Origin: Ancistrus triradiatus
Taxonomy: Eukaryota > Chordata > Actinopteri > Siluriformes > Loricariidae
Length of the DNA stretch: 64,000 nt
Direction of reading: 5' to 3'
Assembly: GCA_025084515.1 (NCBI GenBank)
Contig: JAJAGP010000351.1
Coordinates: 360,421 to 424,420 of the forward strand
Part shown: piece by piece, positions 35,133 through 47,100 of the stretch
How the letters are laid out: every line of letters starts with the position of its first letter
Position numbering within the stretch: the stretch's first letter is position 1
Notes under the pieces: model-generated
Told to the model about the DNA's origin: nothing
Database searches by the model: none
The model's input: only the letters and a program-made list of their open reading frames with translations
Translations under genes and position numbers: made by a program

Positions 35133-38100
35133 CACACTGCTGAGACTTTCATTGTTTAGTCTTTAAAGACTGCCCTGCTATTTTCTGTTCCTCACACCAG
35201 ATCACGTGTACATTTCAGTCCTCCAGATCATGACACATTATCTTTACTGAGCTAATTCGAAATGTGTTTCATATCACTGTAAACTGAAGTGTTAAATTCT
35301 GTAAACACTAGTTCTGTGCTAGGGTAAGCCTAAGAAGAATGCGAGTCTGTGGGGTTGCCTTGTGGTTGTGTTTCGAATGCGGCCGGAAAAAACTACGGCT
35401 GTGTGCGTGTGACGTCACTCACCTTTCTCTCTCAAGGTCAGACGCATCACGTCCTCTCTCTGGCACAGCGGGTATGGTGGATATCCGGCTCCAGATTAGA
35501 TGCTGGGAAAGATTTTATGTTTTGAAATACAGGTGTAATCGCAAGTAACAGAAGGAATGGATCATGCCATGCGAGTCAGAATTACTCCTTTATTCACAGA
35601 GACTCATAGAAAGCACTTTGTATTTTCAAATATCAGCAAACTTGCAAATGACTTGCAAAGGTCCCCACATGGCAGCTTCCAGTGCGCCGGATTTGAACAC
35701 TCAACGTTTTTTGGTTAAGTGTTCAAAACCAAATATGGGTATCAAGCTTAGAAATCATTTGGGCTTTTCATAAAGCTTCCTTGTGTGTTGCTTTACTGGG
35801 ACAAACTCCACTGTAGTCGTGACCAACTGTGTGTAAAAGTTCATCTGATGTTCCAACTTTAACAATTAGTGTCAAGTTTTGGTAGTACACGACACTGGGA
35901 AGTAGTGAAATACATCTTAATTTTCCTGTAATTATGCCCATCGGTCATCCACGTCTTGGCCTTCTTTTTATAGGAAGTATCTGGACACACACGATGTCGC
36001 CATCTGCCTACCCCACTCACTCGGAGCAAGATACTCATCCCCACCATCAGCGCTGCACGTTACTCCTTCCTCACTTATTCGTCTCTGATTTGCAGTTGCC
36101 CGAAAGACCATTAACCTGGATTTACCATTCCTTCTTCAATAAATATTGCCGTTTCCTGTGTCGTATCAACCTGCTGTCTAGCGAATAACACTACATCAAA
36201 TACATACATCATTTACGTTGACTTGGCATGATTGTACTTTCATTAACAGGTTTGCTACATGGGTTTACTCCAGATATTCTGGTTTTCCTCCCACATTCCA
36301 AAGACATGCATTAGGTGAATTGTCACTTTTAAATTGACCATGTCTAGTGTGTTTGATATGATCCTGTCTGGTCGTTAATATAGCCGCGGTGTGAAATAAA
36401 ACAAATGAATAGTAATTTAAAAACTACGGTCATGTGCTGTTTTTATGTAGGCCGTTACGCTCTGTGATACGGCCTTGGCCGAAAATGGAAGTACCAAACC
36501 GTACCATAGTCAATTAGTGGTGGGTATTGGCAATGACTTCATGTGTTATGCATCACGATACATGAGTCACGATCTGATTATATGATGATACCCAATGACA
36601 CGAAACCTATTGCGATAGATAAAAACAGCTGAAATACAATTTATGGTGTACAATCTGAGTCGTCTTAATACATCACCTTAGATTGATACAGTAATTCAGC
36701 GAACAAACTGAGTCAAAACGCTGTACTGCGCTGATATTTTGTGCTGAATATCGGTGTAGTATATCACGAAAAGAAATATTGTGATGCATTGCTGTACAAT
36801 ATCTTTTTTATTTTTTATTTTTTCCTTTCAGCACAGCCCCATGTCAGATAGTAGTTTTAATACTTTGCACAGTCAATTATTAATTTAGAATAATCCGTCA
36901 ATTAATAATATTAATTAAAATGAATAAACCTTTAGTGCAGTACAGCAGTTCATATCTTTGTGTCTTTTATAAAACTTGAAACACTTATCAAAAATGAAAA
37001 ATAAATGAGTGTTGCCATTTTGTATTCTGCCCGCGATTCTCTATTCTGGCTGGAAGATGTCGCAAGCGTTTGCTCATACTAGTTTTCTGTCATTCAGCCG
37101 TGAATAAGGGCGTACTCCCGCTAGGCGAGGATGCGGTACGATGAACCGTGCTCAGGCAAGAGTTGGGTTCGGATGCGGTTCGTTGGACGTGGCACGACAC
37201 AGGAAGTGTGATCGCTAATTGCACCCGAGCGTGGAACAACATGTCAGCCGCCTCCGTAAAAAGCTTCTTAGAAGTTCAGCAGGAGAAGCGAAAATCGGCG
37301 CGTTGCGTAATTGGTACTTATTAGAAGGCTTATTCGAGGCTGTGTGTCAGTGCACCCAAAGTGAGTCCTGAAAGCCCACATAGTAAGTACAACCATGAGG
37401 TTTGTTGTGTTGTGTGAGCACATCTTTCACACGCGAGTACCTCGATGTCAAAATCCCAATGTCAGTACAGGCCAGCGGGGGAGTTTGGAGTTTGGCGCAG
37501 TTCAAGGCAACTGTGCTCAGTGTGAGGACATCCCAAGAATTACTTGATTCTCAGTGATTGTAAGCTATCTCGGCTCTGACACAGCAAGGCAAACCCAGAC
37601 CATGCTGCTCCTTAAACCTTGCTTCACAGTGTGGGTGATGCTATTTGTGGCAGAGCCTTTTTTAACCTTTAAACCTATGTCTGCCGAACATTTGTCCATA
37701 CACAAAACATGTGTCTGAGGTGTGGAACAACCAGGTTCATCTTTCTCGAGCTTGAGCATGGGTGCCCCCCCTTCTATAGGCACTGTTTGGCAGTCTTCGC
37801 TGTTTAACATTGTGCTCTGTTGTTTTAGCTGTCCTAAGCATTGCACATTTACTCCTGCGGAGAGAAACCACAGCAATGCATTTGTCTTTTTATTGACCAG
37901 CCAGGTCGTTGTGCGTTTCTGCCATTCTTCTTCTAAGGTCTCTAAAAAGTCTTTTTGTTTGAAGTGCAGACTCATTTTTATTGTGCTTTTGTATAGGGTG
38001 GGACACCTGCCTATACAAACCAGTACCCCCCATATCTTTTCATTATTTGGACAAATGTTTCGCCCAGAGGTTCAAAGCCTAACTTGTGAAGGGTGTGAGG

Positions 38101-41100
38101 ATTAATATGATTACTTGAAAGTGTGTGAACCCTTTAGAAGTTTCTGTATTTCTGCATAAATAAGACCTAAAACATCCTAACACCTAAAGTCCTACATCTG
38201 GATAACGATAACCCAGCTAAACAAATAAGACAAAAATAGTATGCTTGATTTATTTATTTATTTAGCAATGTATTTATTAAGGAAACTGATCCAATAACTT
38301 CAAATAAATGTTTCACTTTTAACTAAATGTGCACATTAGCTTGGAGGACTTTTAGCCCTTTCCTCTATGGAGAAAAGCTTCAACTCTGGGATGTTGGTGG
38401 TTTTCCTCACATGAACTGCTTGCTTCAGGCTCTTTCGCAATGTTTATATTGGATTAGGTTGAGGACTTTGACTTGGCCGTTCCAACACATAAATTTTATT
38501 CTTCTTTAACCATTCTTTGGCTGTATAAGATTCCTTATATGGTCAGATGTCCTGACATTTCCCTTTAGAATTTGCATGTACAATTCCTAGTTCTTTATTC
38601 CATCAAAAGTAGCAAGCTGTTCTGCTTTAGATGCAGCCCAAGCCATGATACTATCATCACTGCCTTGCTTCTCTTCCTTTCTCCAGACAAAGCACTTCAC
38701 ATTTAACCTAAGAAATTATATTTTCATCTCATCCATCCACTGAACATTTTTCGATAGCCTTCTGGCTTGTCCATGGGATCTTCAGCAAACTACAGATGGG
38801 CAGCAGCATTCTATTTGGAGAGCAGTGACTCCTCCCCGCAACCCTGCCTTTCACTCCATTGTTGTTCATAGTTCTCCAGATGGTGGACCCATGAAAATGA
38901 ACATTAGCCAATGTGAGAGACACCTTTAGTTGGGTAGAAGTTACTTAGGGTTTCTTTGTGACCTCGCAGACTTACACACTTTGCTGTCGGTGATCTGTTT
39001 TTGTTGGCCAGTCCTAGGGAGGGTAACAGTGATCTTTAATGTTCTCCATTTGTACACAGTCTGTGCAACTGTGCATTGGTGGAGACCAAACTCTAGAATT
39101 TGTTACCTGGTACAGCTTTCAAACTCTTTGATGTCTTTAGAAGTCTCATTTGCTTGTGCCATGATAGACTTTCACAGATGTTATGGGCATCAGATACATA
39201 CTGTACATAACCACTGACATTTGATTGACGTCCCATTGATAGAAAACACCTGTCCGCAAGTTCACTTTCCAATTAACTGCTAATCTTAGAGGTTTACATC
39301 CTTTTGCCAGTCACAGATGTTACATTGGATCATTTTCCTCAATAAATATATGATCAAGGATATTAATTTTGCCTCATTTGTTTGATTGAGTTTCCCTCGT
39401 CAAATTTTAGGACTTGTGTGAAAAGCTGATGATATTTTAGGTTATATTTATGCAGAAATATAGAAAACTGTAAAGGGTTCCCAAACTTTCAAGCACCATT
39501 GCATGGTGATCAGGAACATTGCATTATGAATTAATACACGTAGATGTTTGGCAGACCTTCATATTTAGGGTGACTTGCAAGTGATTCAGCTTTGCATGAT
39601 GTAATCCAGGCAGTTGAAGGTTAAGTGCCCAGTAATGGCAGTTTGGCAATGAACTCTGGACCTTCTGGTCAGTACTCCAGTACCTTATCCACCCTAATTA
39701 ACACACAACTTTAGGCACTTCCAAAAAGTTTGTAAACTCTTTCTTTTGGAGGAATGGTTAAGCTTATATACACTGGCCTTTTGTTAATGGGTGTTTTTTC
39801 TTTACAGGCCAGATGAACTTCTGTTAAATGGGCAAGAAGAGGGACTCTCGGAATCCAGAGATGATGAGTTCTGGAGGAGGCAGGTCATCTCCAACCTGGC
39901 CAAACACATACTCTTTGGTAAGACTGCTCAAACACACCATTGTCTCCCAGACAGAAAGATGTAGAGTTTATCAATCGTAGCACTCCCTCTGGTGGTGTGT
40001 TTCACTCTGCCAGTCATATTGCACAGTGAATGAACACACTCAGCTGGTGTTGCTTAGATAATTCGACAATAGGTGAATGGATTTAGTAAGATGGAAAATT
40101 GGACCCTACTCTTATATTCATTTGATTTTGTGATTTGTTCAAACAATATAGAATTTTTTTGATTGATTCTAAATGAAGTCAACAAAGCCATTTTTCTACA
40201 CATTTTAATGAACCATTGTATTTCAGCTGTTTTGATATTTTCATTGAAATAACTGGAATATCGCAATGTATCGTGATATAATCGTATCGTGACCCATGTC
40301 CTTTCCAACACCCACCCCTAGTCAGGGTAAACACATGCCTGTGCCCTGTGAATGTCGAGGATTAGTCTCCACAGCCCTGTAAATGTCATATGTTGACATA
40401 TGTATTCATACCTCTTGAGAAAATCATGTTTCACTTGTTTGGTCTCAACAGCCTTGGATAGTCATAAAGGGTTGGTTCATTTTTTGTTGAACGTTAGTTT
40501 AGACCAGTCATTTTCAGCAGTGGTCAGTCATCAAACAAGGAAACCGTTAGCCATGTCACAATTGATGGCTTTTCTGTTTCATCACAGCCGCCAACAAATC
40601 CTCAGCCATCATGTCTACTCACATTGTGGCCTGCCTCCTGCTGTACAGACACAGAGAGGTTAGAACTTCCAAACTTTTATATTAGTTGCTTCTTGTTTAT
40701 GATCTGTTCATCCAGTTTGTATTTTCTGTAGTAAAACCATAATCGTTTGATAGTTTTGCCAGTGCTAATGGAGCATCCTTCACTGTACAGGGTGTGTTGC
40801 TGTCCAAGCTGGTGGAGGACTTCTTCAACATGAAGGAGGAGATTCTTTCTCGGGACTTTGACCTTGGCTTCTCAGGGAACTCTGAGGACGTGGTGATGCA
40901 TGCTCTCAATCTGCTGGGCAACTGTGTGACCATGACCAGCACTAATAGGAACACAGAGTTCATCATTGCTCCCAGTAATACCGTGCCAGCACTGTTCGAG
41001 CTCAACTTCTACAGCAACGGCCTCTTCCATGTCTTCATTGCGGATGCCATCATAGGTAATCACTCTTAAATTCATTTCACATTTGCCGTATTTTTCGGAC

Positions 41101-44100
41101 CATAAAGCGGTTATAAGGCGCAATATCAATGATCGGCTGCTAACGGGTATATGTTCATACATAAAGCGCACCGGGTTATAAGGCGCATTAAATGAAACAA
41201 AACTCTTAAGTTTCCGTCGGAAGCTCAGTTTGGTCTTTAACCTGGCGCAGGGCGTCTTCTTGCTTCCTCCACTTCCGTACCATTGATTCGTTAATGTTGA
41301 ATTCTCTCACAGCTGCTCTATGTCCATGTTGTACTGCGTGACTGATAGCGTTGGGTTTGAAATCCGCTTCGAAAATGAATGAATGAATGCACGTACCCTA
41401 ATGCTGAAGCACATAACTTATTACTCCGCGATGCTGCGCACTACGGTGGCCGTAAGCTTCGTAACTTACCAAGTCCGTGCTAAAACATTTTGACAGATTT
41501 ATGAGCGCCGTGCACCATCTACAATCGGTTCTAGGTCAGAAAGCACAACCATAATTAATTCATACATTAGACGCACCGCATTTTATGGCGCACTGTCGAT
41601 TTTTGAGAAAGTTAAAGGATTTTAAGTGCGCCTTATGGTCCGAAAAATACGGTAATACCTGGGAACTGTAGGCTATGTCGCTAGGGGTGTAATGACAAGG
41701 TGCATCGCTATGTGGCGACGTGCATTGTGGAGATCAACGGCGTCACATAATGCAGTTGCATTTAATGAACAGCAGGTGGCAAAAATCATAGTCTTGGCCC
41801 CATACCAAAGCCATGACCATGAATTGAATATTGGGGTCTAGCAGGCATTCAAAAATATTTGAAGAAGTTTTTATTTAGATTTTTTTTTTTTTGAAAAAAT
41901 GGGTGTGTTGTAATGGCAGCAACAAGGATTAATAATGTACAACCATAACCATATAAACAAATAGCTATGCATTTGTTATAAAATGTCAAAATCGTAAATC
42001 TGATTGGTCAGATATCTTGTGATTTGTTAATAGACTCACATTACCGAACCCTTCAAAATATCATCAGAAGGAGAACATAGAGAGAAGCGTTTTTGATTGG
42101 TTAGTAGCCTTGTCAGTCAGATATGCGAAGTATAGCAACCAAGAATTGATTGAAATTGATTTTACTTTTCATGAAATGTCTTTATATAGTATTTTACATG
42201 CATCCGTTTTGTTACCCCTTCTGTTAGTGTGACCTATGGCAAAACCCCCATACAGTTCCCAATCCCCGAAGCTGTGAGAGCTTATGATGTGATGCTGAAA
42301 GTGGAATTTTGTATTTGGCAGCATGCAGTATTCTGGCTATGCTGAGAGAGCAGACTGCAGACATCGGTGAAGGTGACCTCGGTTCCTCTACTGTACTCAG
42401 CCAGGAGAGACTCATTCACAGGGCCGCAGGCCTCTCCCACTTTCTTTCCAATGAAGTGCTGGTCGCCCTGGTGAGTTCATGTGTGCAGTTAAGCGAGGGA
42501 AATGTTCCGACATAGACCTGTGGTGCTAGAATATTCCTGATTAGAAATTATACAAATGTGCATGTGATGTTATATTTAAGCTGATGTGCAAGAATTTTGT
42601 GTGATTATCCAGCGTTTTGTCGTGCACACTGACGCAAGTCCACTCTGTTTGTTTAAAGCCGTGTCAGACAGTCTACCAGGTCTTCCATGATGCCGTGACC
42701 AGATTGATCCAGTATGGAGTGTTGATTGTTGCCGAGGTTAGCACTCTCTGTCTTTCTCTACCATTTGTCTGGATTAAAACGTAATCTATCATTGAAGCTT
42801 CTTCTCTTTTGCACGACATATGCATATCAAGACGGTTTCAAAATGACTGGTGCCCTTTAAGGTGGCTTTGTATGTCATACTGAAAGTTATTGGATATTGG
42901 GGGAATATTTGACCCCGTGTATTTTTCTCGTGTTCAAGATAAAGATGAAGATATCAAGATGAAGGCTCTAAAAATATCGACATGCTTAAAAATCCTGCTA
43001 GTGCAATATTTAAGACATTTTAAAATATCAGAGCTGTAGTGAACCTGCCTAATAGAGTTCAGTTCAAAACGTTATTGAAATATCAAATCTGACTGAGAGG
43101 AATCTTGTCACAGTGCAGCTGTAAGCACTTAAACACACACCTTTACATATAATCCAAAGAAGTAGTAATATACAGTACTTAGCAAAAGTCTTAGGTCACC
43201 ATTAGATTTGTTTTAGCAATGGTATAGTGACCATATGTAATTACTTATCAGTCTCTTTATTTGAGTACTACAAGAAATTCTTTGTTGAAAAACAGAAAAA
43301 AAAAAATCAGAAAATCAGCTTCTATAGGCTACAGTCAAGTCAAGTAAGATTTATTTATATAGCGCTTTTTACAATGGAGCATTGTCTCAAAGCAACTTTA
43401 CAGGTTTAGATGATCTCCTAATAACTACGTCCAATCCCAAATTGAGCAAGCCTAGGCCGACAGTGGCAAGGAAAAACTCCCTAGTTCTAGGAAGAAACCT
43501 TGGGAGGACCAAGACTCAAAAAGGGACCAAACCTCCTTGGGCGAGTGGCGAGTATGTAGTGTGACCTCCCCTTACACTTGAGCAATAGCAGCATCTGGCA
43601 GCTTCATAGGGATGCCAAGTCAAGCCTTATACAGTCCAAAAGAAGCTTGAACAGCAATGGTCTGTTTGGAAAGCTAGCAGCCAAGAAACCACTTTTTTTG
43701 GGAGGTCACACTCGATACTGACTTTTGTCTGCAGAAGCCATTTTGTTCTGAAAATTGTGGGGGTTTTTAGTGTCCACATTTCCTGGATATTCTGGTTGTA
43801 TTCTAATAAATAGACTAATTTATAAGTGGTCATTATACCATTGCTAGGGCAACAAATGTGATGTTGGCCTAAGACATTTGCACAGTCCTGTGCAGCAGCA
43901 TGATAATGGGAAGGAGTTGAACATTCTAATTTCCAATGGATGCATGATATTCTGAAACCTCTCACCAGAAGGGAGCACCTTGAACAAGTACTGAGCTGGG
44001 TGTGAATAATCTGAGATGCCTTCATTAGCTTTTTACTGCATTATATGGAGTCAACAGGTGGAAGTTCACTGCCAGTGACTTTTGAAGCAGTGTGCACAAC

Positions 44101-47100
44101 CTTCTGTAACCGATCTCTTTCATAGCATGTTTTTCTATACTACATATACATGGAGGATGTCAGAACACTGTCCACGACAGCATCTCTAAAAGTGTAGCTA
44201 ACAATACACTGTGCATTACAAGCTGCATTTGAACTTTTCCCCAGCAAGACTGTATAGTATAGTATTCTCCCCACCCACTGATGGTAGTCCCCAGGCAACC
44301 ACTTGAGTGGGCCAACTACTTCTCAGAAGAGAAGATACAGGTACTTTGATCAAAACAAGGTTTTATGGTCTTTTTCAAGGTGTTTCACCTAACAAGAAGG
44401 GTGGTTATATAGAAACAAATCCCCACTGTACGGATAATCTTTCAAAACGTGTGTATAATTCCACATAACAAGGGACCATAGACTTTTGACATGGCTGTTC
44501 CGGTCCCGTGCCCACAACACTTTTCATTAAACACTTTTTGTGGTGGAGTACTTTTAAGATTAGATGAATTACCCATTACTTCAGTGGTTCCTGAACGTTT
44601 CTGCAGTGCCCCCCTTTTGTGTATATAATGATGTTTTTGATTTCCCCCACTCTTCACTGTAATACAGACAAAACTGCCAACTTCTTATTGAACAAAACAA
44701 AATAAAGTGACAAATCACCTTTATAGCGGAATTATTATAAGTGCGTTGTGTGTCAGCATTTATTAGCTGCGCCCCTCTCCAGGCAATAGCTTTGCTCCTC
44801 CCACTTTGGGAACCACTGCACTACCCAAATTTTTTTGTAACCTGTTTACTCATCTCTGGCAGGGTGGCCAATAAATTCTGCTCCGACTGCATGTCCTATA
44901 TGGCTATAAATAACCTGATCTCAAATCTATGGTTTGGTTCTTTATCAGTAGTATTAATTTTGTTTTTGTCGACGACACTTTTTTTTTGTGTTTTGGGTTT
45001 TTTTTTTCCCCCCTAATGAAAACGAGACGATGACAAAAACTAGGACAAAATGAATGGACACTTAAATGTCAGTGACTAAGAACGAGACGAAAATGTTTGG
45101 CAGAGACGACATCCAATCAGTACAATCAATACTATCTTTAAAGTATGCAGGGTGTAGTACTATTGCCAGCTCCTCATGCTGTGAATAGGTCTGACACAAT
45201 TTTATGTATATGCTGCTGTGTTTGATCCAGTCATATCAGTACAACAGTCACACACCACCCACCACCACTACAGTGCAGAGAGTGATCAATCACCCAAATA
45301 ATACCACATCTGTTGTGTTCCTGGTGGGGGGTCCTGATCATTGAAGAACGGGGGTGATATGAGTAATTCAGAAATTGCTCATCTATTGGGATTTTCATGC
45401 ACAGCCATTACCAGGGTTTACAGAGAAAAAGAGAAAATATCTCTGGGCGAAAATGCCTTGTCGAAGCCAGAGGTCAGAGGAGAATATCCAGACTTGTTTG
45501 AGCTGATAGAAAGGCAACAGTAACTTAAGGAACCACTCGTTACAACCAAGGTATGCAGAAGAGCACCTCTGAAGCTATGGGCTTCAGCAGCAGATGACTA
45601 CACTGGGTTCCTTGCAGAGCATGCCACAAACCTTCTTCTTCTTCTTCTTCTCCTTCTTTCGGCTTCTCCCTTTATCAGGGGTCACCACAGCGAGTTAAAC
45701 GTTTCCACCTCACCCTGTCCTCCACGTCCTCTACTCTCACCCCAACTCCCTGCATATCTTCATTCACCACAACCAAATAACTCCTCTTTGGTCTTCCTCT
45801 CCGTCTCTTGCCTGGCAGCTCCATCTCCAACATCCTCCTACCAATATATCCAGTTATATTATCCTTCTTGCTGTGGTGTGTCAACCTTCAGTTTCCCTTC
45901 GGTTGTGTGGCCAATTTTCAACCAGTGTGTGTCCCCTGTGTGTGTCCCTTCCTATTGTCCCCTAGAGCGCGCTCGTCTAGTGACACGTTGAGGACTATTA
46001 TGTGACATCTGATTTCTGCAGGTAACTTACCTGTGGGAAGTTGTGGGTGGCTGGGGTAGCGGGTGTAATTGTGTGAACGCACCCGCCATGACACACCTGA
46101 ACGCGTGCGCCGCTAGAGGCGAGGGGTGTGTCACAGCACACTCGAACGCCACGAGGTGAGACGCATCAGCGCGGACCCTCACCGCCGCAGCGGACCACCG
46201 TGAGAGCAGGGCCGGGGGGTGCAAACGACCGATCATTAGATCAGAGGTTAGTAAAGCGCTGGGAAGACCCCTAATAGTAGAGCTGAGGTGGCGGAAAGTC
46301 GAACTCTGGCAGGTCCTCTTCCTTTGTGTGTTGAGTGTGGCGTGTGTGTGTTTCAGAGGGGCACACCTAGATTGGGTCGCACTCGGCAGGGGCACGCGAG
46401 GCGTACACAAGAGCACTCTATCCTGCCTGTACTGTTCTTCTTTACCTCCTTTCCACATCCCCATTTCCTGGACAGGTTGATCCCAACGTACCTGAACTCC
46501 TTGGACCTTTTGTGACACTGATCCCAGCATACACAAACCACAAACCCTTAACAGTAAAAAACATTTTTTTGGCAGAATGCTCAAATTATATTCAACACCG
46601 ACGTCTTGAATGAAGCACTGAAACATGAAAACACTGATAAAATACTTACTTTTCTCAAAATCACTGGACTAAAATCACAGCTGTAGACCACATACCGATA
46701 TGAGTGTGTGGACTTTCAGCTGACACCTGGATGTTTATCTTTCCTGCCATGTAAATGACCTAAGTGTATACATGGCGTTAAACACACAAACAAACAAACT
46801 ACACTGGGTTCTACTCCTGTCAGCTAAGAACATGTAATTAATGCTACAATTCACACAGGCTCAGTAAACTTGGACAGTAGAAGATTTGGAAAAGACATCT
46901 GCTCTGAGTCTCGATTTCTGCTGTGATATTCGGATGGCAGGGTTAGAATGTATTGTAAACAACATGAAAACATGGATCCATACTGCCTTGTATCAACAGT
47001 TCAGGCTGGTGATGTTGACGTAATGGAGTGGGGACCATTTTCTTGGTGCGCTTTGGCTTCTTAATACCAATTGAGCATCGTTTAAACACCACAGCCTACA

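Noticed and set aside
35410..35412. TGA in gpam exon 9 read as selenocysteine or programmed recoding
   Set aside because: The bases around it show several further small indels and the family has no selenocysteine; a damaged or misread exon explains it better.
46027..46626. 199-codon minus-strand frame as a host gene
   Set aside because: It spans the junction of an insertion and a LINE, has no splice context and no known domain; kept only as a finding.
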